A stretch of DNA of 45,856 nt. It comes from M3 sp964637445 (GTDB lineage: Bacteria > Bacteroidota > Bacteroidia > Bacteroidales > Muribaculaceae). This document shows, in pieces, positions 32,930 through 41,482 of this stretch. The stretch lies in NCBI GenBank assembly GCA_964637445.1, contig CAZWWS010000014.1, positions 1-45,856 of the forward strand, read 5' to 3'. How positions within the stretch are numbered: the first letter of the stretch is position 1; each line of letters starts with the position of its first letter. The translations under genes and the position numbers were made by a program. A model generated the notes under the pieces. That model was not told the origin of the DNA. It saw only the letters and a program-made list of their open reading frames with translations, and searched no databases.

Positions 32930-32958
32930 GTTACGGTGGTAAATTTTACCGCCGTAAC
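32930..32958. repeat. 29-bp palindrome at the start of the DUF234 ATPase transcript
   Basis: GTTACGGTGGTAAA, a central T, TTTACCGCCGTAAC: 14-bp arms with one mismatch. It abuts the -7 box (32958-32965), covering the predicted transcription start and leader of the ATPase gene, where an operator would be placed. Confidence 0.85.
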
Positions 32959-32988
32959 AAAATTATGAAATTAATTTCAATAATCAAA
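32958..32988 (-). promoter_or_regulatory. Promoter of the DUF234 ATPase gene
   Basis: On the minus strand TTTG (32985-32988), 19 bp, then TAATTTTG (32958-32965), a perfect consensus. Its -7 end touches the palindrome. Confidence 0.75.
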
Positions 32989-33056
32989 ATCTCCGAGCAC
33001 TTATCGATAGAATCATCCCTTTTTGCGAGTATATTTTGCGTTGTGAATATCGAATA

Positions 33057-33106
33057 CCAAATTCTAATCGGAAAAAGTGTCACTCTATGACGCGATTTCC
33101 GATTAG
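33057..33106. repeat. 50-bp repeat, 3' copy of the DUF4143 ATPase module
   Basis: Copy 1 of a direct repeat (copy 2 at 34447-34496; three differences over 50 bp). It contains a 43-bp palindrome with perfect outer arms CTAATCGGAAA (33064-33074) and TTTCCGATTAG (33096-33106). It lies 12 bp past the ATPase stop codon. Confidence 0.9.
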
Positions 33107-33118
33107 CGCCGGTTGCCT

Positions 33119-34375
33119 TTACAGCTCTAATGAGTTTTCTTTGAGCAAAAAATCATATATGCTAATGGTGACAATCCCTTTTTCGTCTCTTGTCACCGGA
33201 CACTCTTCGCCCAAGATGATAATCTTTTTGAATGAGTCATCTATTTTTTTTAGCGAAGCCTGTTCTTGGAGCAATTTTTCTTCTGTCGGCATTCGGTAGG
33301 CTGATTGGATATAATATCTTTTGCTGCCAAGATTGCACACGAAGTCTACCTCCAATTGCTTTCGGTGTTGTCGTCCTTCGGGATCGGTGGTAACGCACCC
33401 TACAACTCCTACATCGACGTTATAACCGCGAGTTCGCAATTCGTTGTATACGACGTTTTCCATCATGTGTCTCTTTTCGACTTGACGGAAATTCAGGCGA
33501 GCATTTCTCAGTCCTAAGTCAGAAAAATAGTATTTGTAAGGTGAGTCAATATATTTCTTGCCTTTTATGTCATAGCGAGTTGCTTTCTCTATCAGAAAAG
33601 CGTCATCGAGATAGTCGATATAGTTTTTTATGGTATCGTATGAAATTAATGATTTTTTTTCGCTACGGAATGTGTTGGTCAATTTATTGGGATTGGTCAA
33701 TGCACCTATATTCGACGCTATCAAGTCGACAAGTTCTTCCAGATCGGAATCGTTACGGATTGCATAGCGGTCTTTTATATCTTTCAGATATGTTTCTGAA
33801 AAAAGATTTTTGAGATAGGTTGCTTTTTGGCTTTCCGACTCAAAAGTGAGTATTTGGGGCAAGCCTCCATAAAGCATAAATTCATTCAGCCCGGCCTGTA
33901 TCGAGCCCGGGTAGACCGTCATATATTCGCTGAAACTTAGCGGACGCATTTTTATTTCCCATCCGCGTCCGCGAAATTCCGTGATAATGTCCTTCGAAAG
34001 AAATTGAGCGTTGCTTCCGGTTACGTATATATCGAGATTGTTGCTATGTAAAAATCCGTTCAGCACCTCTTCGAAGTCTTTTGCCAATTGCACTTCGTCA
34101 AGCAGCAGATAGTGAGTCGCGTGGTCTGTGATTTTACTCTCTACATACGAATATAGCTCTTGGGGATTGCGCAGGGCTCTATTTTTATAATTCTCGAAAT
34201 CTATTTTTATAATATGGTCGGGAGCGACTCCGCTCTCTGCGAGATATTCCGCAAACAGGTTGAAGAGCATGTAAGATTTGCCACATCTGCGCATTCCGGT
34301 TATCACTTTTATCATACCGTTATGTCGCATAGCAATTATCTCGTTGAGGTAGCGTTGTCGGTTGATTCGAGTCAT
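33119..34375 (-). CDS. AAA ATPase with C-terminal DUF4143 domain
   Basis: A 418-residue protein: an AAA_14 ATPase core with Walker A GMRRCGKS (27-34), Walker B YLLLDEVQ (D93, E94) and the VTGSNAQFLSKDIITEFRGR sensor block, followed by a DUF4143 domain (about 215-418). The latter is a relative of PD-(D/E)XK nucleases; here LEVDFVCN keeps the Asp but the ExK position reads YYIQSAYR, so nuclease activity is doubtful. Such genes are numerous in Bacteroidetes and archaea with no settled function. It is framed by a private palindrome family: copy 1 beyond its stop, copy 3 in its leader and copy 2 at its -33 element. Confidence 0.9.
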   Translation of the reverse strand: MTRINRQRYLNEIIAMRHNGMIKVITGMRRCGKSYMLFNLFAEYLAESGVAPDHIIKIDFENYKNRALRNPQELYSYVESKITDHATHYLLLDEVQLAKDFEEVLNGFLHSNNLDIYVTGSNAQFLSKDIITEFRGRGWEIKMRPLSFSEYMTVYPGSIQAGLNEFMLYGGLPQILTFESESQKATYLKNLFSETYLKDIKDRYAIRNDSDLEELVDLIASNIGALTNPNKLTNTFRSEKKSLISYDTIKNYIDYLDDAFLIEKATRYDIKGKKYIDSPYKYYFSDLGLRNARLNFRQVEKRHMMENVVYNELRTRGYNVDVGVVGCVTTDPEGRQHRKQLEVDFVCNLGSKRYYIQSAYRMPTEEKLLQEQASLKKIDDSFKKIIILGEECPVTRDEKGIVTISIYDFLLKENSLEL

Positions 34376-34383
34376 TTCTATTC

Positions 34384-34419
34384 TAAATTTGTGTCACTTA
34401 GTGACGTGATTTCCGATTA
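34384..34419. repeat. Palindrome copy 3 in the leader of the DUF4143 ATPase gene
   Basis: Contains the perfect inner palindrome GTCACTTAGTGAC (34393-34405) and the right arm GTGATTTCCGATTA of the 43-bp palindrome, but its left arm is shortened to CTAAATTT. It lies between the -7 box and the ATG at 34375. Confidence 0.8.
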
Positions 34420-34451
34420 CAAATATAGTGTATAATATTTACTTGTCCAAA
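34420..34451 (-). promoter_or_regulatory. Promoter of the DUF4143 ATPase gene
   Basis: On the minus strand TTTG (34448-34451), 20 bp, then TATATTTG (34420-34427). The -33 element lies inside repeat copy 2 and the start point falls at the edge of copy 3. Confidence 0.75.
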
Positions 34452-34496
34452 TTCTAATCGGAAAAAGTGTCACTCAGTGACGCGATTTCCTATTAG
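34447..34496. repeat. 50-bp repeat, 5' copy of the DUF4143 ATPase module
   Basis: Copy 2 of the direct repeat at 33057-33106, 1390 bp away and in the same orientation. The inner palindrome GTCACTCAGTGAC (34469-34481) is perfect and the outer arms (34454-34461, 34489-34496) have one mismatch, the reverse of the situation in copy 1. Confidence 0.9.
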
Positions 34497-34602
34497 AGGT
34501 ATGGAAGTTCACTATTGGATAAATCAAGTGAAAATTTGGGATAAAATTCCCAAGATTTTCAATTTGCGGTGTCGAAGCGTTTTTTTCTGCGGAATGGGGC
34601 AG

Positions 34603-34632
34603 AAAAAGCGGGGCGCGAATTTCGCGCCCCGC
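34603..34632 (-). terminator. Terminator of the polysaccharide utilisation operon
   Basis: Perfect 12-bp arms GCGGGGCGCGAA (34608-34619) and TTCGCGCCCCGC (34621-34632), followed on the minus strand by TTTTT (34603-34607). It lies 29 bp past the stop of the glycan-binding protein gene. Confidence 0.88.
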
Positions 34633-34661
34633 CGTAGGTTAAATAAAGATTCGGTTAGGAA

Positions 34662-36617
34662 TTATTCTACATGCTTTTGGATGATGATGTTGGTCACTTC
34701 CACAGCTGCGCCACTTTGTATACCACCGAAGTCGAAGCAGAACTTCATCGGAGTGCCGGTTGGGTTAGCAGGAGCTGCAACACCTACAAATGAGATTACA
34801 GTAGATTCATCGGCAGGGCAGTCGGTGCGACCTTCCATTAAGAAATATGAGTCGCCATCTTCTTCACCTGCAATATTTCCATCACCATTGAGGTCATTGT
34901 CGATGTGGCAGATCTTGGTTGTTACACCGGGGATGTCACAGCTTGGAGTGATAGTCAATTGGACGTCATACAAGGTACCTTCGTCCATGTTGAGGTCGGC
35001 AGTTTCGAGAGCTACTTGAGCTTGCCATTGATTTGTACCTACGCCATCGGTAGCTATGAGCTTAAAGCCGTTTTCGGTGAGTTCAAATGTAGGATCTGCG
35101 ATTTGAGTCCAACTATTGTCTGCCCACCAGAAAGTGGTTTGAGCGATGGTTGCGTTATACCAGAGGTTGTCAGCGCTTGCGAAGTCTACCCAAGCCACAT
35201 CGGGTTCTTCGGTTTCATCTTCAGCGGGAAGAACGGTACCGTCGTCGTTAGCGTGGTCTTTGAGTACGATCTTTTCTACGCGGATTTCATCGCCTGCTTC
35301 ATTCCAACCGAAGTCGAGAGTAAGCTTAATGCTTGTGATGTCGAGACCCGGCATATCGCTGCGCCAGAATACTGTAGGTTCACCGGCAGGAAGTTCGATT
35401 TCGTCGGCTGTGTAGAATACGTTGCCGCCGCCATCAGCGTCTTCGAGCTTGATCATAACAGCCTTGTGACCCTTAGCAGATGTCAATACCAATGAGAAGT
35501 CGTAAGTAGTAGCTGAAGTGGTAGAGATGTTGGTGAAGATCGGGAATTGAGCTTGCCAACGATCTGAGGTAGCTTCGGGATATTGGATAGTGTAAGAACC
35601 ATCGTCGCCCACGGTGTATTCAGCATCGGCGATTTGAGCCCAACCCGGAGCGTAGTATTGAGTACCTACTTCCTTGGTTGTTCCTTCTGCAGTCCAGAGG
35701 TTGAATTCTGAGTTGTACTTGAAGCCTTCAAACACTTCTTCCTTTTCAGTGGTGAGGATGAGACGCCATGTGATGCCGGGGAGGTCGGCGAGGAGTACCA
35801 TCTTCTTACCGGTCATGCTCTCTACGCGATAGCGAGCACCACTGTTGTAGAAGTCATCAGTCGGGATGTAAGGCGCCAAAGTTTGTGCGGGCAACACTAC
35901 ATAGAGATCCGGACCCTCTACTTCGAGAGTGTAGGTAGTGGTTTGTTCTTCAACGGGTACCATATAGTCTTGTCCGTCGTTGGTGTTGTAAGAGCCAAAA
36001 GGAGCACCGGTTACACCTGTATTTACATAAACAGTACCGCCGTCACCGGGATTGTAGGTGTAGCCACCATCGGCAGTGAAAGTCATCACATCGTCATAAA
36101 CACCCCAAGCAGCTTTGTCCTCAGGTGAAGCCGACCACCAACCTTGACCGTCAGAACCTTCTTCGCCACAGCCTAAGTGACCTTTTTCCTTGCTTGCTAC
36201 ATACCATTGCTTTTCAGTACCACCGGTCATGAAAGTATAGTATTTAGAGAAGTCAAATTTGGTCTCGTTGAGAGTGAAAGTCTTCACCATAGTACCATCA
36301 GAGATGCCGTTAGCGTTGGCAATCTTCACTTCTACTTGATAGTCACCGGCTACAGTGTAGATTTTCTTAAGGCCGTTTACTGTAGAGTAGGTCTTGCCAT
36401 CGATAATCCAGATGGGGTAGTGACCCGGTGCGTGGAGATTGAAAGTGACCTGGTTGGTCTCTTGGTCAACGAGAATCTCAACCTTGTCTTCGAAGTCGGA
36501 TGCCGAGGGGACACCGCCTGCGTTTACCGAAGGAAAGTCTTCGGGCGAGCAGCTTGTCAAAGCGGCTGCGCTGACAGCCACGAGGGCTGATAAGATATAT
36601 TTCAAAAACTTTTTCAT
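34662..36617 (-). CDS. Surface glycan-binding lipoprotein with PKD-like and tandem CBM-like modules
   Basis: A 651-residue outer-membrane lipoprotein (lipobox ALTSC, Cys23). An N-terminal PKD-like domain (about 45-120: EILVDQETNQVTFNLHAPGH, then YTVAGDYQVEVKIANANGIS) follows. The rest carries two related beta-sandwich modules, one near 315-465 (NLWTAEGTTKEVGTQYYAPG, then RWQAQFPIFTNI) and one near 485-651 (NLWYNATIAQTTFWWADNSW, then QWQAQVALETADLN), aligned through W-x-QIAD and WQAQ motifs. They resemble carbohydrate-binding modules of the CBM4/9 kind seen in laminarin-binding proteins. It occupies the SusE/SGBP position directly after susD, so it probably holds beta-glucan at the cell surface for the SusC/SusD transporter. 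Confidence 0.85.
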   Translation of the reverse strand: MKKFLKYILSALVAVSAAALTSCSPEDFPSVNAGGVPSASDFEDKVEILVDQETNQVTFNLHAPGHYPIWIIDGKTYSTVNGLKKIYTVAGDYQVEVKIANANGISDGTMVKTFTLNETKFDFSKYYTFMTGGTEKQWYVASKEKGHLGCGEEGSDGQGWWSASPEDKAAWGVYDDVMTFTADGGYTYNPGDGGTVYVNTGVTGAPFGSYNTNDGQDYMVPVEEQTTTYTLEVEGPDLYVVLPAQTLAPYIPTDDFYNSGARYRVESMTGKKMVLLADLPGITWRLILTTEKEEVFEGFKYNSEFNLWTAEGTTKEVGTQYYAPGWAQIADAEYTVGDDGSYTIQYPEATSDRWQAQFPIFTNISTTSATTYDFSLVLTSAKGHKAVMIKLEDADGGGNVFYTADEIELPAGEPTVFWRSDMPGLDITSIKLTLDFGWNEAGDEIRVEKIVLKDHANDDGTVLPAEDETEEPDVAWVDFASADNLWYNATIAQTTFWWADNSWTQIADPTFELTENGFKLIATDGVGTNQWQAQVALETADLNMDEGTLYDVQLTITPSCDIPGVTTKICHIDNDLNGDGNIAGEEDGDSYFLMEGRTDCPADESTVISFVGVAAPANPTGTPMKFCFDFGGIQSGAAVEVTNIIIQKHVE

Positions 36618-36653
36618 TGTAGTTTCTCTTATTAATGTTGATAAAACAGCCTA

Positions 36654-38177
36654 TTAATAATCGGTATTTTGTTCAAGGAGACCGTCAGAAGAGTTGATTT
36701 CGCTTTGCGGAATGATGATATACTTCTTGTTGGGTGTCCAAGAGTTGGTACGATAGCCGTAGCTGTCGGGAACGAGAGTAGAGGCAGCCTTGTCGCTACG
36801 CACGAGGTCGAAGTAACGCTTACCTTCACCCATGAATTCAAAACGACGTTCGTTGATGATGTTGTCTTGAGTAGGAGCTACTGAACCGAGACCGGCACGG
36901 TTACGCACCTTGTCGAGCCATCCTTGAGCATCGCCTGAGCCGGCTCCGAGAGCCACGAGTTCAGCTGCGTTCAAGAGAGTTTCGGCATAGCGATACACGC
37001 GATAGTCGTTGTTGTAGTTAAGGTCGGCATCGGCGATTTGGTCGTCGTTGTAGGCAGCTTGTGCAGCATACTTGCGAAGCCAAAGACCGGTGTTTTGGTA
37101 GCGCGGAGAGTAAGTTACGCCTGCTTCGTTGAGGTTGTTGATAGTACCGTCACGACGAGCATCGCCTGCTTCAAACGCATCGTATGCTTCTTGACGTATC
37201 GGGCAGAATCCCCAGCCACCACCGTCGAATGCTTTGCCTCCGCATTCGAATGGATCGCTTGGAGGACCCATGAGACGAGGGATAACGGTACCGCCTACGT
37301 AGTATGGGTTGCCCCATGAGCGGCTTGCGTTGTCGTCGATGTAGCCGATGTTCCAGATTGCTTCAGAGCACCATTCGTTTTCTTCGTCCCAAAGGGTGTC
37401 GAAATCGGGATGGAGGTCATATTGACCTGAACCGATGATGTCCTTCATGTAGTCGAGAGCGGAGCTGTAGCGGTTGGCGTCCTTAGCATAGAGCACTACT
37501 TCGGCATAAACCATGTAGACCATAGCTTTAGTAACGCGACCATAGCGTGAGGCGTCGCTTTCTTTCATCGGGAGAACATTGAGGCTCAATGCGCTTTGAA
37601 TGTCGGCGTGGATGCCTTCATACACCTCGTTGGCAGGTGCTTTAGCCGATACGTAGGGGAATGAAAGGTTGGAAGTGTAGTAAGGAACAGAACCCCAGAA
37701 CTTCCAGAGGATTGAGTAGTAGTAAGCACGAAGTGCGTATGTCTCAGCAAGCATTTGATTCTTAGCTTCCTGGCTCATATCGGTAGCGCTTTCGATGTTT
37801 TCAAACACGTAGTTGCAACGACGCACACCATTGTAGCAGTCGATCCATACGGTAGAGTTCATGTCGTTTGGCGTCACTTCGTAGTTGAATAGGAGATGCC
37901 AAGTCTTCATGTCGTTTTTGTCAGATCCGCCTACCCAAACGTCATCGGCCATCACGTCGGCCATGATGTTGAGCGGAGAGTAGCTGCCTTGTGAGTAGTC
38001 AAACCAGAAGAGAGGAGTGTAGGCTGCATTGAGTAGCTCGTTCATGTGAGCTTCAGTTGCGAAATATTCGTCGGCGGGCAGTTTTGAAGGCGGAGTCACT
38101 TCGAGGAAGTCGTCACCGCAAGAAGGCAACATCAATGATGCTACTGCTATGCCTGCTGCTAAAATATAATTTTTCAT
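36654..38177 (-). CDS. SusD/RagB-family glycan-binding lipoprotein
   Basis: A 507-residue outer-membrane lipoprotein (lipobox LPSC, Cys20) with the RagB/SusD architecture: DDFLEVTPPSKLPADEYFAT near the mature start, the TPR helices of the SusD N-terminal half (EAKNQMLAETYALRAYYYSI), and the C-terminal RagB/SusD block ending NKYIIIPQSEINSSDGLLEQ with its Asn-rich tail. SusD proteins cap the SusC barrel and deliver oligosaccharides to it. It begins 19 bp after SusC and precedes the surface glycan-binding protein by 36 bp, the usual operon order. Confidence 0.96.
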   Translation of the reverse strand: MKNYILAAGIAVASLMLPSCGDDFLEVTPPSKLPADEYFATEAHMNELLNAAYTPLFWFDYSQGSYSPLNIMADVMADDVWVGGSDKNDMKTWHLLFNYEVTPNDMNSTVWIDCYNGVRRCNYVFENIESATDMSQEAKNQMLAETYALRAYYYSILWKFWGSVPYYTSNLSFPYVSAKAPANEVYEGIHADIQSALSLNVLPMKESDASRYGRVTKAMVYMVYAEVVLYAKDANRYSSALDYMKDIIGSGQYDLHPDFDTLWDEENEWCSEAIWNIGYIDDNASRSWGNPYYVGGTVIPRLMGPPSDPFECGGKAFDGGGWGFCPIRQEAYDAFEAGDARRDGTINNLNEAGVTYSPRYQNTGLWLRKYAAQAAYNDDQIADADLNYNNDYRVYRYAETLLNAAELVALGAGSGDAQGWLDKVRNRAGLGSVAPTQDNIINERRFEFMGEGKRYFDLVRSDKAASTLVPDSYGYRTNSWTPNKKYIIIPQSEINSSDGLLEQNTDY

Positions 38178-38196
38178 AATTAAGAGTCTGATTTAA

Positions 38197-41100
38197 TTAG
38201 AATTGGAGATTAACACCGAAAGACCATACGCGTGATTGCGGGTAGATACCGCGGTCAACGCCGAGAGAGTTACCGCTTGAGATTTCGGGGTCGAAACCGG
38301 CATACTTGGTGAGTGTCAGCAAGTTTTCAGCAGCAACGAATACGCGAAGCTTTTGAACGAACACTTTCTTGGTCATCTCTGTGGGGAGAGTGTAGCCGAG
38401 GGTGATGTTCTTGATGCGGAAGTAAGAACCGTCGGTGAGGTAGAGGTCAGAGCTGCGGTTCCAGTTGTTGGTGTCGTAAGATGAGTAGCGAGGATATTTG
38501 TTAGATGTACCTTCGCCTGTCCAGCGGTTGAGCATCCAAGAGGGGAGGTTGGCTGAGGTGATGTCGGTACGACGGCTTGCATCGAAGATGTCGTTGCCAG
38601 CTACACCTTGGCACACCATTGAGAAGTCCCAATCTTTCCAGTTTACACCGATGTTGAAGCCGTAAGTCCAGTCGGGAGTACCCTTACCGATCTTATCTTG
38701 GTCGGCAGCTGTGATTTGTCCGTCGCCGTTTACGTCGGTCCAGCGTACGTCACCGGGCACTGCGTCGGGTTGGATCTTGTTGCCGTCAGCATTTACGTAA
38801 GCATCGATTTCAGCTTGGTTTTGGAAGATACCGTTGCTCTTGTAACCATAGAAGTAAGGATAGCAATATCCGTTGGTAGCGCGTACCATTTCGCCAAGAC
38901 CTTGAGCTGATTCAACTGTCATGTAGCCTGATGCGTTACCGAGGTTGAGAAGTTTGTTCTTGAGGTAAGAAGCGTTGGCGCCTACGTGGAAGTTCCAGTC
39001 GCCTACGTTCCAGTTGTAACCGATTTCAAATTCAAGACCTGAGTTTTCCATCGAGCCGACGTTGCCAAGAGGAGCAACTTCACCGGTGTAGCCCGGGATA
39101 GGCATGGTCATAAGCATACCGTTGGTTTTCTTCTTGAAGTAGTCGACGGTGAAAGTCAACTGGTTGTTGAAGAAACCGAAGTCAACACCTATGTCGGTTT
39201 GTTCTGATTCTTCCCATTGTAGGTCGGGATTGGCGATACGGTCGGGTTTGATACCTGATACTACACCTGCAGAAGCTCCGTTACCGAACACTGCATTGTT
39301 GCCGGTAGCAGTCCAAGCGGCATACATGAAGTTACCGATGGCTTCGTTACCATTCTTACCCCAAGAGAAGCGTACCTTGGTAGTAGTCAACCATTCGGGA
39401 CGTTTTTGGAAGTAAGGTTCGTTGGTGAGGTTCCAACCGAGTGACAATGAGGGGAATGTAGCGTAGCGGTTGTTGGCACCGAAACGTGAAGAACCATCTC
39501 GACGGATGATGAATTGAAGCATATAGCGTTCGTCGTAGTTGTAAGTGGCACGTCCGAAGAGCGAAGTCAAAGTGTGCTCGTCCCAAGCGCCGCCCCAACC
39601 ATTCTTCTTCCCATCGGCAACGAGACCGGTAGTAGCGTCGATGTTGGCTTTTTCGTCGCTTTCTTCAAGCATGTCTTGACCGCTTGCACCTACTGAACGT
39701 CCTGTCTCCTTACGAGCTGATTGACCGAGGAGCACTGATACGTCGTGCTTGCCGAATTGATGTTGCCAGAACAATGTGTTTTCGATCTGCCATTCGGTTG
39801 AGCGATACATATTAGATGATACTGAGCTGTAAGTTGCCTTGTTGCCAAGTGCGTTCAAGTAGTACTTGGGTGTCCAGCTGTCGTTGCCATACCAAGCTTG
39901 AACGAGACCGAATGCCGACTTGAATTTCAAGTTGTCGATGAGTTGGAGTTCGGCCGACCAGTTGCCTACGAGTTTATCGGTCCAATATTTGGTATTGGGG
40001 ATTTCGAGTTGAGCAACGGGGTTGGTCATTTCGTTGTAGTTGGTACCCGGAATGGTGTAGAGAAGACCATTGCGGCTGCTGTAGACAGGTGTGAAGTCGG
40101 CGTTGTTCTTGAATGATTCAAGCACAGCTGCTTCTTCTTCCTTGGTGTAGTAAACATTGAGGATTGGTGAAAGAGCTACGGCAGAACCGAGAACTGAACC
40201 GTATTCAGAGTTGGTAGAGATACCGCGTGAATTTTCGTGAGAATAGTTCATGAATGCTTGCACATCCATCTTGTTGAGCCAATTGCGCTTAGCCGATTCG
40301 TCGAATAGGTGAGCGGTTACGTTGGCACGGGTGCTTATACGGCTGTAGTTCGAACGATCCCAGTCACCACCGATGATACCTTCAGCATCGTAGTATTGCA
40401 ATGAGAGATAGTAGTCTACCTTCTTGCTACCACCGCTGATAGTGATTTGGTGATTTTGCTTGGGAGCATTGTCGTTGAAGATTTCTTCTTGCCAGTCGGT
40501 ACCTTCACCGAATGAATAAGGATCGGCATAGATGGGAGCTTGTCCGCCATTGAGCTGACCTTCGTTCATCATGATTGCATACTCGGTAGCGTTGAGCACG
40601 TCGCGCTTACGCCAAGGATTTTGCAAGCTGTAGGTGAAGTCGTAAGTCACGTTTGTGCGGCCTTCTTTACCATTCTTGGTGGTAACGAGGATCACACCAT
40701 TGGCACCGCGAGTACCGTAAACGGCTGCCGATGCAGCGTCCTTGAGGACTTCGATGCTCTGGATGTCGTTGGGGTTGAGGAATGCGATGTCGTTGACTTG
40801 CATACCATCAACTACGTAGACAGGGTTTGAGTCGTTGACAGTACCGATACCACGAATACGGATGGTAGAACCGGCACCGGGTTGACCACTGTTTGAAGTT
40901 ACGTTGATACCTGCTGCGAGACCTTTGAGTGCATCGTCGACGCGGACGGGTGCTACTTTTTCGAGGTCATCGGCCGATACGCGAGCGATCGACGCGGTTA
41001 CAACGCTTTTCTTTTGTACACCATAACCGATAACGACTACGTCGTCAAGGGTTGTTGAATTGACAGCCATGACTACCTTGTGAGGTCCGGCATTGCCGTT

Positions 41101-41346
41101 AACACGCAATTCTTGTGTGTTATAACCCACGTAGCTGAACTGAAGAATAGCATCTTCAGCACAAGTGACAGAGAAGTTACCGTCGATGTCGGTCGCGGCT
41201 CCTTGCGCTGTACCTTTGACTATCACGCTAACGCCCGGAAGCGTCTCATCGTCGCTTCCGTAGACTACTCCTGTCACGGTTATATCCTTTGCGGACATCG
41301 CCAAAGAAGTAGCCACCATGAATAAGACTAACAAAAATTTTTGCAT
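38197..41346 (-). CDS. SusC-family TonB-dependent outer-membrane transporter
   Basis: A 1049-residue TonB-dependent barrel. After a signal peptide (about 1-19) comes a carboxypeptidase-regulatory-like domain (about 22-95, TVTGVVYGSDDETLPGVSVI), the TonB-box region with DDVVVIGYGVQKKSVVTASI, the plug domain with IRIRGIGTVNDSNPVYVVDG and VLKDAASAAVYGTRGANGVI, and the 22-strand barrel ending in the aromatic signature VWSFGVNLQF. SusC proteins import oligosaccharides using TonB energy in a complex with SusD. The length is normal. GH16 lies 136 bp upstream in the same direction. Confidence 0.97.
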   Translation of the reverse strand: MQKFLLVLFMVATSLAMSAKDITVTGVVYGSDDETLPGVSVIVKGTAQGAATDIDGNFSVTCAEDAILQFSYVGYNTQELRVNGNAGPHKVVMAVNSTTLDDVVVIGYGVQKKSVVTASIARVSADDLEKVAPVRVDDALKGLAAGINVTSNSGQPGAGSTIRIRGIGTVNDSNPVYVVDGMQVNDIAFLNPNDIQSIEVLKDAASAAVYGTRGANGVILVTTKNGKEGRTNVTYDFTYSLQNPWRKRDVLNATEYAIMMNEGQLNGGQAPIYADPYSFGEGTDWQEEIFNDNAPKQNHQITISGGSKKVDYYLSLQYYDAEGIIGGDWDRSNYSRISTRANVTAHLFDESAKRNWLNKMDVQAFMNYSHENSRGISTNSEYGSVLGSAVALSPILNVYYTKEEEAAVLESFKNNADFTPVYSSRNGLLYTIPGTNYNEMTNPVAQLEIPNTKYWTDKLVGNWSAELQLIDNLKFKSAFGLVQAWYGNDSWTPKYYLNALGNKATYSSVSSNMYRSTEWQIENTLFWQHQFGKHDVSVLLGQSARKETGRSVGASGQDMLEESDEKANIDATTGLVADGKKNGWGGAWDEHTLTSLFGRATYNYDERYMLQFIIRRDGSSRFGANNRYATFPSLSLGWNLTNEPYFQKRPEWLTTTKVRFSWGKNGNEAIGNFMYAAWTATGNNAVFGNGASAGVVSGIKPDRIANPDLQWEESEQTDIGVDFGFFNNQLTFTVDYFKKKTNGMLMTMPIPGYTGEVAPLGNVGSMENSGLEFEIGYNWNVGDWNFHVGANASYLKNKLLNLGNASGYMTVESAQGLGEMVRATNGYCYPYFYGYKSNGIFQNQAEIDAYVNADGNKIQPDAVPGDVRWTDVNGDGQITAADQDKIGKGTPDWTYGFNIGVNWKDWDFSMVCQGVAGNDIFDASRRTDITSANLPSWMLNRWTGEGTSNKYPRYSSYDTNNWNRSSDLYLTDGSYFRIKNITLGYTLPTEMTKKVFVQKLRVFVAAENLLTLTKYAGFDPEISSGNSLGVDRGIYPQSRVWSFGVNLQF

Positions 41347-41482
41347 AGATAGGGTTGCTTTTTGGTTTGAAAATTTAGGAATTATAGTTAACTTTTCTCA
41401 GAAAATTTCTGTGGTTAAGGAGTAAGCCGCCGACAGGAGGATAGCCTAAGACTCTCCTCGCTGCCGAACGGTTGGTTTGGCA

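Noticed and set aside
31547..34496. Insertion sequence or integrative element around the ATPase genes
   Set aside because: No transposase, integrase or terminal inverted repeat pair spanning the region, and no clear target-site duplication. The repeats belong to single genes.
34530..34560. Imperfect inverted repeat GAAAATTTGGGA / TCCCAAGATTTTC between ATPase module and PUL
   Set aside because: A/T-rich arms with an offset; no repeat elsewhere and no T-tract. Probably chance.
41415..41475. GC-rich inverted repeat between GH16 and SusC
   Set aside because: The arms have several mismatches and no T-tract. It may be a processing or attenuating hairpin, but support is too thin to annotate.
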